From Actinomycetes bacterium (lineage in GTDB: Bacteria > Actinomycetota > Actinomycetes > Propionibacteriales > Nocardioidaceae): a stretch of 13,473 nt of DNA. Below the pieces are notes generated by a model. That model was not told the origin of the DNA and made no database searches. It saw only the letters and a program-made list of their open reading frames with translations. Each line of letters opens with the position of its first letter. Positions within the stretch are counted from its first letter, which is position 1. A program made the position numbers and the translations under genes. Below are positions 1 to 7,876 of this stretch, in pieces. Location: contig JAEZEJ010000088.1 in assembly GCA_023417775.1 (NCBI GenBank), positions 1 to 13,473 of the forward strand, read 5' to 3'.

Positions 1-1
1 G

Positions 2-967
2 GGGTTCGGCCCCGCACCATCCGCCCTCGACCACTCCCCCCCGGCGGGCGCGGGGGCCGTCCGCGTCAACGAGGACTACTTCGACGGCCGCGCGGCGCTC
101 GACCGGATCGAGTTCTCCTCGATCCAGGACACCTCGGCGCGGGTCAACGCCCTCCTCGCGCGCCAGGTCGACCTGCTCTCGCAGACCAATCTCGACAACC
201 CCACCGCCCGCGTGGTGGCGAACTCGGCCGGGACCACGGTCGCCCGGGTCGCCAACGCCCAGTGGTACACGATCCCGATGCTCGCGACGAGCGAGGAATT
301 CGCCGATCCGCAGATGCGGCAGGCGATGAAGCTCGCCTACGACCCGAATGCGGTGCTGTCCACGGCACTCCAGGGCACCGGAACCCCCGGCTGGGACAAC
401 CCGGTGCCGCCCGAGCTCAAGGCCTGGCTCGACACCGAGCGCGAGTACGACCCGGAGAAGGCCCGCGGGATCCTGCGCAGCATCGGACGCGAGGACTTCA
501 CCACCCGGATCTACACCTCGGCCTATGAGCCGAACTTCACCGCCATCGCCACCGCCTACGCCGGCCAGGTCCGCGAGGCCGGCATCAACCTGCGGATCAC
601 CAATGTGGCCGCGGACTCCTACTACACGCAGGTCTGGATGAGCGAGCCGCTGATGGTGAGCTACTGGTTCACCGGCCGCCCCGTGGACCAGCTGCTCAAC
701 CAGATCTTCCGCACCGGCTCGAGCTACAACGAGTCCGCCTGGTCCAACGAGCAGTTCGATCAGCTGCTCGACGCGGCCCGCGCCGACACCAATGACGACT
801 CGCGGCGGCAGAAGTACCAAGACGCCCAGCAGCTCATCATCGACGACGGCGCCGACATGACTCCGGTCTTCGGCGACCGACTCGTCGGGCTGTCCGAGGA
901 TGTCGTCAACTACGACGAGTACGGCTTCGAGATGGACTACCTGTCCCTCGGCCTGAAGGAGGCGTGA
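2..967 (+). CDS. ABC transporter substrate-binding protein, family 5 (peptide/nickel type), 5' partial
   Basis: The 3' part of an extracytoplasmic solute-binding protein; 321 residues are visible and the reading frame is open to the left edge, so the signal peptide and N-terminal lobe lie outside the window. The visible part starts with a degenerate form of the family's GTGPF...PG...N-DYW segment (GAGAVRVNEDYFDG, about residues 17-30), followed by DRIEFSSIQD and ARVNALLARQVDLL, the usual SBP_bac_5 pattern where each call reduces a counter of residues on the ligand-binding lobe. The segment MRQAMKLAYDPNAVL matches the family's 'R-A-aysaiDR' helix. In Gram-positive bacteria such proteins are membrane-anchored lipoproteins that deliver peptides or similar solutes to a Dpp/Opp permease; the permease gene follows after 1 bp, with its ribosome site AAGGAGG inside this gene's end. 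The ligand cannot be deduced. Confidence 0.9.
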   Translation, partial: GFGPAPSALDHSPPAGAGAVRVNEDYFDGRAALDRIEFSSIQDTSARVNALLARQVDLLSQTNLDNPTARVVANSAGTTVARVANAQWYTIPMLATSEEFADPQMRQAMKLAYDPNAVLSTALQGTGTPGWDNPVPPELKAWLDTEREYDPEKARGILRSIGREDFTTRIYTSAYEPNFTAIATAYAGQVREAGINLRITNVAADSYYTQVWMSEPLMVSYWFTGRPVDQLLNQIFRTGSSYNESAWSNEQFDQLLDAARADTNDDSRRQKYQDAQQLIIDDGADMTPVFGDRLVGLSEDVVNYDEYGFEMDYLSLGLKEA

Positions 968-968
968 C

Positions 969-1958
969 ATGCTGCGGCTCATCGGCACCCGGCTCGCGAC
1001 GAGCATCATCACCCTGTTCCTCGCCGCCTTCTTCGTCTTCTTCGCCGTCCAGGCGCTGCCCGGCGATGTCGCCGAACAGCTCCTCGGCCAGAACGCCACC
1101 GAGGAGGCCGTCGCCACCCTGCGCGAGCAGCTCGGCCTCGATGCGAATGTCTGGGTGCGTTTCGCCGAATGGCTCGGCAATGCCGTCACGGGTGACTTCG
1201 GCACCTCGCTGGTGTCCGGGGAATCCGTCTCCGGCACGCTGTGGACGGCCTTCTCGCACACCCTGCTCATCGCTGTTCCCGCGATCATCGTCGGCATCGG
1301 CCTGTCGCTGATGCTGGGCATGTGGGCCGCCGCCCGGCGCGGCACCTCGACCGACTCCGGCATCTCGGTCATCGCGCTCGTGGCGATGAGCATCCCCGAG
1401 TTCGTCGTCGCGACCATCCTGATCCTGCTGTTCGCGATCATCGCGCCGATCTTCCCGGCGGTCGTGCTCGGCGGACCCGATGCCTCTCTCGGCGAGCTGC
1501 TGCCCGCGATGGTGCTGCCCGCCATCACGCTGGTGATCGCGATGGCCGCCTACATCATCAGAGCGATGCGCTCGTCGACCATCGACGGGCTCGCCACCGA
1601 GTACGCGACCACGGCCGAGCTGAAGGGCCTGTCCCGGCGGCGAGTGCTGTGGCGCCACGTCGCACCGAGTGCGATCCTGCCCGTGCTGCCGGTCATCTCG
1701 ATCAACGTGGCCTGGCTGCTGGGCGGCGTCGTCGTCGTCGAGTCCGTGTTCAACTACCCCGGTCTCGGCAAGCTGATGATCGACTCGGTCTCCACCCGCG
1801 ACCTGCCGGTGCTCCAGGCGATCGCCGTCCTGAGCGCGCTGGTCTACGTGACCGTCAACCTGGCCGCGGATCTGCTGGCGCTGGCCGCCGACCCGCGCCA
1901 ACGCACGCTGAACGCACCCCGTCGCCGCACCCGTGCCGCGAAGGAGGCCGCCGCATGA
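969..1958 (+). CDS. Dpp/Opp-type ABC transporter permease (DppB-like)
   Basis: First integral membrane subunit of the peptide-type importer, 329 residues, normal for DppB/OppB. It opens with a membrane helix (about 9-30) followed by the family signature ALPGD (about 29-33) and an extracytoplasmic region with GDFGTSLVSG (75-84). Further hydrophobic segments lie near 99-120, 130-165 and 178-200. The cytoplasmic EAA-type coupling loop, EYATTAELKGLSRRRVLWRH (211-230), contacts the ATPase. The segment VVVESVFNYPGLGKL (about 255-269) is the DppB hallmark. The ATG is chosen because it follows the upstream stop by 1 bp with AAGGAGG about 6 bp ahead. The stop overlaps the next gene's start as ATGA, which implies translational coupling. 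Family assignment is firm; substrate is unknown. Confidence 0.95.
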   Translation: MLRLIGTRLATSIITLFLAAFFVFFAVQALPGDVAEQLLGQNATEEAVATLREQLGLDANVWVRFAEWLGNAVTGDFGTSLVSGESVSGTLWTAFSHTLLIAVPAIIVGIGLSLMLGMWAAARRGTSTDSGISVIALVAMSIPEFVVATILILLFAIIAPIFPAVVLGGPDASLGELLPAMVLPAITLVIAMAAYIIRAMRSSTIDGLATEYATTAELKGLSRRRVLWRHVAPSAILPVLPVISINVAWLLGGVVVVESVFNYPGLGKLMIDSVSTRDLPVLQAIAVLSALVYVTVNLAADLLALAADPRQRTLNAPRRRTRAAKEAAA

Positions 1959-2788
1959 TCCGCCTACGCGATCTGACCCTCGGCACCCGCATCGGGCTGT
2001 CGCTGGTCGCCCTGACCATCGTCATCGCGATCCTCGCCCCCTGGATCTCCCCCTACGATCCCATCGCCACGAATTCCGACAACGCCCTCGCCGGCGCGAG
2101 CTGGAGCCATTGGCTGGGCACCGACCAGTACGGACGCGACGTCCTCTCCCGCACGATCGAAGGCGGTCGCTTCGCGCTGCTCGTCTCGGTGCTGGCCACC
2201 ACCGTCGCCGTCATCGTGGGGACGCTGATCGGTTCGATCGCCGCCTACTACGGCCGATGGGTCGACGCCGCCGCGACCCGTGTGCTGGACGCGGTCCTCG
2301 CGGTGCCGGCCGTCCTCGCGCTGCTGCTGATCGTGTCGGTCTTCGGCAACTCGCTCTGGGTGCTGGTGCTGGCGATCTCGGTCGTCTACGTGCCGGCCGT
2401 GGCCCGCGTGGTGCGCGGCGCCACCCGGCCGGTGCTGTCGACCGGCTATGTCACCGCGGCCCGCGCCCGCGGCGAGCGTTCACTGCCGATCATCCGCCGC
2501 GAGGTGCTGCCGAATATCCTCGACACGATCCTCGTCGAGTTCGCCATGCGCGCCTCGTGGGTCGTGCTGCTGGTCTCGACGCTCTCCTTCCTCGGATTCG
2601 GCGTCAACCCGCCGACCCCCGACTGGGGCCTCATGATCCAGGAGAACCGCACGGCCCTGACCGTCGCCCCGGCGGGCACGCTCGCGCCGATCGTCGCGCT
2701 GTCGCTCCTCGTCGTGGGCCTGAACCTCGCCGCCGACGGACTCGGCAAGTACCTGGGCGTCGACCGCGCCCGTCGAGGAGTGATCTGA
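1955..2788 (+). CDS. Dpp/Opp-type ABC transporter permease (DppC-like)
   Basis: Second permease subunit, 277 residues, typical of DppC/OppC. It has an N-terminal helix (about 13-32), then the DppC signature HWLGTDQYGRDVLSR (52-66), a run of hydrophobic segments, the coupling loop YVTAARARGERSLPIIRRE (about 165-183) and the closing motif SFLGFGVNPPTPDWG (about 211-225). The frame is open much further upstream, but that part is a shadow of the preceding permease. I start at 1955 because this ATG forms ATGA with the DppB-like stop and has AAGGAGG about 8 bp ahead. The stop overlaps the ATPase start by one base (TGATG). It pairs with the DppB-like subunit to form the membrane channel. Confidence 0.95.
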   Translation: MIRLRDLTLGTRIGLSLVALTIVIAILAPWISPYDPIATNSDNALAGASWSHWLGTDQYGRDVLSRTIEGGRFALLVSVLATTVAVIVGTLIGSIAAYYGRWVDAAATRVLDAVLAVPAVLALLLIVSVFGNSLWVLVLAISVVYVPAVARVVRGATRPVLSTGYVTAARARGERSLPIIRREVLPNILDTILVEFAMRASWVVLLVSTLSFLGFGVNPPTPDWGLMIQENRTALTVAPAGTLAPIVALSLLVVGLNLAADGLGKYLGVDRARRGVI

Positions 2789-4503
2789 TGACCGCCCCCA
2801 CCGTCGCCGCCGCGCGCGACCTCACCGTCTCCTACGATGCGGGCGCTCAGCGCGTCACCGTCGCCCAGGACATCTCCTTCGAGCTGAACCGCGGCCGCAC
2901 CCTCGGCCTCGTGGGCGAGTCCGGCAGCGGGAAGTCGACCGTGGCACGCACCCTGCTCGGCCATCTGCGGGATGGTTCGCGCATCGACGCCGGCACCGTG
3001 ACGGTGTTCGACGACGATGTCTTCGCTCTCGGCACCGAGCCGCTGAGGCGGCTCCGCGGCGGCACCGTCGCCCTCGTGGCGCAGAACGCCGGGCACGCGC
3101 TGACTCCGTCGATGCGGGTCGGCGCCCAGCTGCGCGAGGCCCTGCGGGCTCATGATCTCCCGAGCGGCGACGACCGCCTCGTCGAGCTGCTCGACCTCGT
3201 CCGCCTGCCCTCGCCCGAGACCCTCATCGACCGCTACCCGCACGAGCTGTCCGGTGGTCAGCAGCAGCGCGTCGCGATCGCGATGGCCGTGTCCACGGAT
3301 CCGAAGATCCTCGTCCTCGACGAGCCCACCACGGCCCTCGACGTCATCACGCAGGCGGCCGTGCTGGCCCTCGTCAACGAGCTGCGCGAGCGGCTGGGCA
3401 TGGCGGTGCTTATCGTCAGCCACGACCTCGGGGTGGTGTCGGCCGTGGCCGACGACGTCCTCGTGATGCGCCTCGGCCGGGAGATCGAGCACGGCCCGAC
3501 CCAGCAGGTGCTGAGCCGCCCGCGCGAGGAGTACACCCGCGAGCTGATCGCCGCCGCTCCGCGCGTCCACGGCAGCGACATCCCGATGCGCGAGGACGCC
3601 GACAGCGATGTGGTGGTGCGCTGCCGCGACGTGGACATCCGCTATCCACGAGCCCCGAGGCTCGCCGTGAGCGGATTCGACGTCGAGGTGCTGCGAGGCG
3701 AGACGGTCGCGATCGTCGGCGAGTCCGGCAGCGGCAAGTCGACTGTGGCATCGGCGCTCGCCGGGCTGGCCGATGTGGAGCGCGGCGAGGCCGCGCTCTG
3801 GTCCTCGGACGGCACCCGTCACGATCTGCTCGGCCCGGCCGCCAAGCGTCCGGTCGACGTGCGTCGCTCCGTCCAGCTGATCTTCCAGAACGCCGATCTG
3901 GCGCTGAATCCACGCCGGACGATCGGCGACGCGATCGCCCGGCCGCTGAAGGTCTTCGGGCGCGCCGAGCGGGGCTCGATCGAGGACACGGTGGGCCGCC
4001 TGCTGACGGAGGTCGGCCTCGGCCCGGAGTTCGCGCGCCGCGTGCCCGCGCAGCTGTCCGGCGGACAGCGGCAGCGCGTCGGCATCGCCCGAGCGCTCGC
4101 CGCCGAGCCGACCCTGCTGATCGCCGATGAGATCACCACGGCCCTCGACGTCTCGGTACAGGCCGAGGTACTCGCGCTGCTCGACGGCCTGCGCGAGTCG
4201 CGCGGGCTGTCCTGCCTGTTCATCAGCCACGATCTGGCAGTGGTGCGCAGCGTCGCCGACCGGATCGTCGTGATGAAGAACGGCCAGATCGTCGAGGCGG
4301 CCCCGACGGCCAGCCTGTTCGATCAGCCCCGGCATCCCTACACGCGATCCCTGCTCGACGCCGTCGTCGAGCCGGGACACACCGAGCTCCCCGACAGCAG
4401 CGCCGACAGCTCGGCCATCACCCTCGATCCCGATGCCCCGCTCGTCGACCTCGGCGGCGGCCACCGGGTCCGCGACGACGAAGGAGCACTGACCGCTCGA
4501 TGA
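2788..4503 (+). CDS. Fused DppD-DppF-type ABC transporter ATP-binding protein
   Basis: Two complete nucleotide-binding domains in one 571-residue chain, supplying the energy for the importer. Domain 1: Walker A GESGSGKST (43-51), Q-loop QNAGHALTP, signature LSGGQQQR (154-161), Walker B ILVLDEPTTALD (174-185), H-loop SHD (211-213). Domain 2: Walker A GESGSGKST (311-319), Q-loop QNADLALNP, signature LSGGQRQR (423-430), Walker B LLIADEITTALD (443-454), H-loop SHD (480-482). All catalytic residues are present in both halves; ADEIT in place of DEPT is a common variant in the DppD/NikD group. The tail includes HPYTRSLLDAV, the usual oligopeptide-transporter C-terminal motif. Fused NBDs of this kind are common in actinobacteria. 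The ATG at 2788 follows GAGGAG by 6 bp; the open frame upstream of it is a shadow of the permease. The stop overlaps the hydrolase start (ATGA). Confidence 0.95.
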   Translation: MTAPTVAAARDLTVSYDAGAQRVTVAQDISFELNRGRTLGLVGESGSGKSTVARTLLGHLRDGSRIDAGTVTVFDDDVFALGTEPLRRLRGGTVALVAQNAGHALTPSMRVGAQLREALRAHDLPSGDDRLVELLDLVRLPSPETLIDRYPHELSGGQQQRVAIAMAVSTDPKILVLDEPTTALDVITQAAVLALVNELRERLGMAVLIVSHDLGVVSAVADDVLVMRLGREIEHGPTQQVLSRPREEYTRELIAAAPRVHGSDIPMREDADSDVVVRCRDVDIRYPRAPRLAVSGFDVEVLRGETVAIVGESGSGKSTVASALAGLADVERGEAALWSSDGTRHDLLGPAAKRPVDVRRSVQLIFQNADLALNPRRTIGDAIARPLKVFGRAERGSIEDTVGRLLTEVGLGPEFARRVPAQLSGGQRQRVGIARALAAEPTLLIADEITTALDVSVQAEVLALLDGLRESRGLSCLFISHDLAVVRSVADRIVVMKNGQIVEAAPTASLFDQPRHPYTRSLLDAVVEPGHTELPDSSADSSAITLDPDAPLVDLGGGHRVRDDEGALTAR

Positions 4504-6494
4504 CCTCGGTCGACATCGACCCCGCCGCTGTCGAGGTCCGCGAGCTGTGGATCCCGATGCCGGACGGAGCCCGGCTGCGCGCCCGCGCCTGGCTGCCCGC
4601 CGACGCCGAGCAGCACCCGGTGCCCGCGCTGCTGGAGTACCTGCCGTACCGCCTCGACGACTGGACCTCGGTCCGCGACAGCGAGCGGCACCCGTACTAC
4701 GCGGCACACGGCTACGCCTCCGTGCGGGTCGATGTCCGCGGCGCCGGCGGCTCGGACGGCCTCTTCGAGGACGAGTACTCCCCCGCCGAGCTCGACGATG
4801 GCATCGAGGTGATCCGGTGGCTCTCCGAGCAGCCCTGGTGCGACGGCGGCGTGGGCATGTTCGGCATCTCGTGGGGCGGGTTCAACTCCCTGCAACTCGC
4901 CGAACGCGGCCCGGACGCCCTCAAGGCGATCGTCACGGTCTGCTCGACGGACGACCGGTATGACAACGACGTGCACTACATGGGCGGCGCGCTGCTCGCG
5001 ATCGACATGTCCGCTTGGGCAGGCACCATGCTGGCCTTCGCATCGCGGCCGCCGCTGCCGGAGGTCGTGGGCGACGGCTGGGTGGACCAGTGGCGTGAGC
5101 GGCTGGAGCAGCAGCGCCCGCTCGGACCGATCTGGCTCGCCCATCAGGAGCGTGACGACTACTGGCGGCGGGGCAGCGCCTGCGAGAACTACGACGGCAT
5201 CCAGGCCGCGGTGCTCGCCGTGGGCGGTTGGTCCGATCCGTACCGGGACACCGTGCTGCGGCTGCTGGAGCACCTGAAGGCGCCTGCCAAGGGCATCATC
5301 GGCCCCTGGTCTCACCAATACCCCGACCGCGGACTCGCCCCGGGCCCGTCGATCGGCTTCCTGCAGGAGACGCTGCGCTGGTGGGATCGCTGGCTCAAGG
5401 GCGCCGACACGGGCGTCGAGGCCGATCCCCGGCTGCGGGCCTGGGTCAATGACCCTGAGCCGCCCGCGACCTATATCGAGGAGCGGTCCGGACACTGGGT
5501 CGGCGTTCCCTGGCCCGGAGACGCCCCGGTGCACGAGACCGGACTCGGAACGGAGCGCGTGCTCGTGCGCTCGCCCTGGTCGACCGGACAGGACGCGGGC
5601 CGGTTCTTCCCCTTCGGCAATGCGGCCGATCTGCCGCCGGATCAGCGGGCCGAGGACGGACGCTCGGTCAGCATCGACCTCCCGGTCGGCGACGAGCCGC
5701 TGGATCTGCTGGGCAAGGCGGTCGCGCGACTTCGGCTGCGCTCGACCCACGACCGGGGTCATGTCATCGTCCGGCTCTGCGATGTCGCCCCCGACGGTTC
5801 CTCCACGCTGGTGACCCGCGGTGTGCTCAATCTGCTGAAACGCGACGGGATGGACCGGGCCGTGCCGCTGACCCCCGGCGAGGACGTGGACGTGGAGGTG
5901 CCGCTGGTGGCGGCCGGTTACCGCTTCGCGCCGGGGCATCGTCTGCGGATCGCCCTCAGCAATCACTACTGGCCGTGGATCTGGCCGCATGCCGTCGACG
6001 ACACCCTCGATGTCGATCTCGGCGCGAGCTCCTTCGTCCTCCCGCTCGTCGACCCGGGCGCCGTGCCGGTCGGTTTCGCCGAGCCCGAGCAGGCTCGGCA
6101 GATCCCGATCGGCGTCCCTGACGGCGCACCCGCGGCGCGGCCACCCCGGGTGGTCCGCCACGATGTCGCGACCGGCGAGACGGTGATGGAGGTCGATCCG
6201 GGCTACGGCGGCACCCGCCGCTACCCCTCGGGACTCGACTTCCTGGAGTGGACCGAGGAGGTCTACCGCATCCGCGAGGGCGATCCGTCCTCACCGGTCG
6301 CGGAGGCGCGCTGGCGGATCGGGCTGTCGAATGACGGATGGAGCGCGACGGTGGAGACCACCTCGGTGATCAGCTGCGATGCCGAGGCCTTCCATGTCGA
6401 GAACACCGTCGTCGCCGTGGCGGAGCGCGAGGGCGAACGCGAGACGGTCGGCGAGTTCGCCTATCGTGACCGGGTGCCCAGGACATCGGTGTGA
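4500..6494 (+). CDS. CocE/NonD family serine hydrolase (X-Pro dipeptidyl-peptidase S15 fold)
   Basis: An alpha/beta hydrolase of 664 residues. The nucleophile lies in GISWGG (Ser124). GGWSDPY supplies the likely acid (Asp246) and GPWSHQYP the base (His272), the order and spacing seen in cocaine esterase and X-Pro dipeptidyl peptidases. LEYLPYR (Tyr50) is the usual oxyanion-hole tyrosine region. PMPDGARLRARAWLP at the N-terminus and the beta-rich PepX_C domain (about 340-540, with GYRFAPGHRLRIALSNHYWP) complete the family architecture. About 110 residues beyond it (553-664) form an extension absent from the roughly 575-residue cocaine esterase. There is no signal peptide, so it acts in the cytoplasm. 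Substrates in the family include esters, amides and proline dipeptides; which one applies is unknown. The start overlaps the ATPase stop, and a rather distant AAGGAG lies 13 bp upstream. Confidence 0.92.
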   Translation: MTSVDIDPAAVEVRELWIPMPDGARLRARAWLPADAEQHPVPALLEYLPYRLDDWTSVRDSERHPYYAAHGYASVRVDVRGAGGSDGLFEDEYSPAELDDGIEVIRWLSEQPWCDGGVGMFGISWGGFNSLQLAERGPDALKAIVTVCSTDDRYDNDVHYMGGALLAIDMSAWAGTMLAFASRPPLPEVVGDGWVDQWRERLEQQRPLGPIWLAHQERDDYWRRGSACENYDGIQAAVLAVGGWSDPYRDTVLRLLEHLKAPAKGIIGPWSHQYPDRGLAPGPSIGFLQETLRWWDRWLKGADTGVEADPRLRAWVNDPEPPATYIEERSGHWVGVPWPGDAPVHETGLGTERVLVRSPWSTGQDAGRFFPFGNAADLPPDQRAEDGRSVSIDLPVGDEPLDLLGKAVARLRLRSTHDRGHVIVRLCDVAPDGSSTLVTRGVLNLLKRDGMDRAVPLTPGEDVDVEVPLVAAGYRFAPGHRLRIALSNHYWPWIWPHAVDDTLDVDLGASSFVLPLVDPGAVPVGFAEPEQARQIPIGVPDGAPAARPPRVVRHDVATGETVMEVDPGYGGTRRYPSGLDFLEWTEEVYRIREGDPSSPVAEARWRIGLSNDGWSATVETTSVISCDAEAFHVENTVVAVAEREGERETVGEFAYRDRVPRTSV

Positions 6495-7090
6495 GACAGC
6501 GGCTCTCACCCGCCGAGCGGCGCGCGCAGATCGTCGAGGCGGCCCACGCCGTCATCGTGCAGGAAGGCCTGGCGGCCACCTCGCTGCGCGATATCGCCGC
6601 GGCCGCGAATGTGTCGATGGGCACGGTCACGTACCACTTCACCGGGGTCGACGAGATCCTCGGAGCGGTCGTGGTGACCGAGTCGGATCGCTTCTACGAG
6701 CAGGTCGTCGCGGCAGCCGATGCCGAGCCCGATCCCTGGGTCGCGTTGGAGCTGCTGGTCGCCTCGATCTTCGATGAGTCGCCTCGGGTCGAGGCGCACT
6801 GGCGGATCTGGTCGGACTACTGGACGGTCGCGACGCGACGGCCGGAGATGGCCGAGCCGTATGCCGAGCGGATCCGCCACTGGGAGCAGTGCTGCGAGCG
6901 GGTGATCGCCCGAGGCGTCGCTTCAGGGACCTTCGCCGAGGTGGATCCGGCCGCGACCGCGCTCAAGCTCGCCGCGTACTCCGATGGTCTGGGCACACAG
7001 CGGGCGCAGGGGGTGCCCGGACTCGATGCGGCGACGGCCCGCGCCTGGATGACCGAGTTCGTACGGCTACTGCTGACCGGCGGCCGCTGA
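6491..7090 (+). CDS. TetR/AcrR family transcriptional regulator (BetI-like C-terminal domain)
   Basis: A 199-residue regulator. The N-terminal helix-turn-helix is clear: RRAQIVEAAHAVIVQEGLAA, then TSLRDIAAAANVSMGTVTYHF (about 30-50). The remainder is helical, with WRIWSDYWTVATRRPEM and a C-terminal DGLGTQRAQG segment resembling the BetI/TetR_C_6 type of ligand-binding domain. The start is GTG at 6491, overlapping the hydrolase stop as GTGA with AGGA 7 bp ahead, so it is probably made from the same transcript as the transporter and hydrolase. Inference: it represses this operon and is released by the imported compound or its hydrolysis product; the operator would lie upstream of the window. 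Its 3' end overlaps the convergent acyltransferase gene by 24 bp. Confidence 0.93.
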   Translation: MRQRLSPAERRAQIVEAAHAVIVQEGLAATSLRDIAAAANVSMGTVTYHFTGVDEILGAVVVTESDRFYEQVVAAADAEPDPWVALELLVASIFDESPRVEAHWRIWSDYWTVATRRPEMAEPYAERIRHWEQCCERVIARGVASGTFAEVDPAATALKLAAYSDGLGTQRAQGVPGLDAATARAWMTEFVRLLLTGGR

Positions 7091-7672
7091 GTCACCGGCC
7101 GAGCCGGACTCCTCGGCCAGCCGCGGATCGCCCGTATTGGCCGGACGGATGCCCACCTTGCCGTCATAGAAGGCGCGGATACGATCCATGTCCCCCGCGA
7201 TGTCCCCGGTGAGCCGGAGGGTGGGACCGAGACCGGTGGTGCGGGTGGTCCGATCCACATAGGCGAGGGTGACCGGCAGGTCGGTGGCGCGGGCGATGCG
7301 ATAGAAGCCGGACTTCCACCGATCGACCGGGCCCCGGGTGCCCTCCGGGGTGATGACCAGGTGGAAGCGCTCGCCGGCGTGGTGTCGTTCGATGAGCTCG
7401 TCGACAAGGCCGCGTGGGTCTCGTCGGTCGACGGGGATGCCTCCGAAGGCCCGCATCAGCGGCCCCATCGGCCCGGCGAAGAGCTCTCGCTTGCCGAGGA
7501 AGCGGAGGGTCAGGCCATTGCGCCAGGCGACGGCGACCATGAGCACGAAGTCCCAGTTGGAGGTGTGCGGGGCGGCGACCATGATGCCCGACGCCTCCGG
7601 TGTCGACTCCGAGCGGTAGTTCCACCGCGAGAGGGTCCAGTACAGCCGGGCCACGGCTCGCCGAAGGATCAC
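7067..7672 (-). CDS. PlsC-like lysophospholipid acyltransferase
   Basis: Glycerophospholipid-type acyltransferase, 201 residues from the chosen start. Motif I is HTSNWD (His36-x4-Asp41), the catalytic HX4D; motif II region LGKRELFAGPMGPLMRAFGG (about 59-78), then IPVDRR; motif III is PEGTRG (109-114). This fits the 1-acylglycerol-phosphate acyltransferase superfamily, closest in style to short single-domain actinobacterial members that acylate lysolipids at the membrane; the actual acyl acceptor is uncertain. The frame is open up to 7846, but residues before VILRRAVARLYW are a Ser/Arg/Thr-rich string typical of a shadow, so I start at the GTG at 7672. A GTG at 7804 with GGAGGA only 3 bp away is an alternative that would add 44 residues. 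It may be co-transcribed with coaX and is convergent with the TetR gene. Confidence 0.85.
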   Translation of the reverse strand: MILRRAVARLYWTLSRWNYRSESTPEASGIMVAAPHTSNWDFVLMVAVAWRNGLTLRFLGKRELFAGPMGPLMRAFGGIPVDRRDPRGLVDELIERHHAGERFHLVITPEGTRGPVDRWKSGFYRIARATDLPVTLAYVDRTTRTTGLGPTLRLTGDIAGDMDRIRAFYDGKVGIRPANTGDPRLAEESGSAGDSAAAGQQ

Positions 7673-7876
7673 CCCGCGAGCATAGAGGACGACCGGTCCG
7701 TCATCGGCCGAAGAGGGCGTCGAGGTCGATCGAGACCGTGCCGTGCTCGCCGACGGGCACCTCACCCCTGCGCTGATCGGGATCGAGTTCGCCTCAACGT
7801 TCACGACTCCTCCAATGACCACCGACATCCGTCCGCGGCTATCCACAGGCGTGTGGACGGCCGTGCCATCGGCGGC
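7673..7876 (-). other. coaX to acyltransferase gap with an unassigned short reading frame
   Basis: 204 bp between coaX and the acyltransferase start. On the minus strand a ribosome-site-like GGAGGA sits at 7808-7813. A 30-codon frame with protein-like composition runs from 7793 down to a TGA at 7701-7703 and reads GELDPDQRR, then VPVGEHGTVSIDLDALFGR. It has no good start codon: a TGA at 7794-7796 precedes it and its first possible start is an internal GTG. An ATG overlapping its stop (7702-7704) opens only an 11-codon peptide. Two competing hairpins lie nearer coaX (7829-7860). I cannot name a gene here. Confidence 0.4.

Noticed and set aside
906..4707. Long minus-strand open frames opposite the transporter operon (906-1901 and 2446-4707)
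   Set aside because: They are Arg/Asp/Gly/His-rich shadows created by high-GC codon use on the plus strand; they show no domains and lie opposite firmly identified genes.
7840..7847. TATCCACA core resembling a DnaA box
   Set aside because: A single imperfect box without a cluster, A/T-rich unwinding region or replication genes nearby; it also falls inside a hairpin and is best explained by chance.
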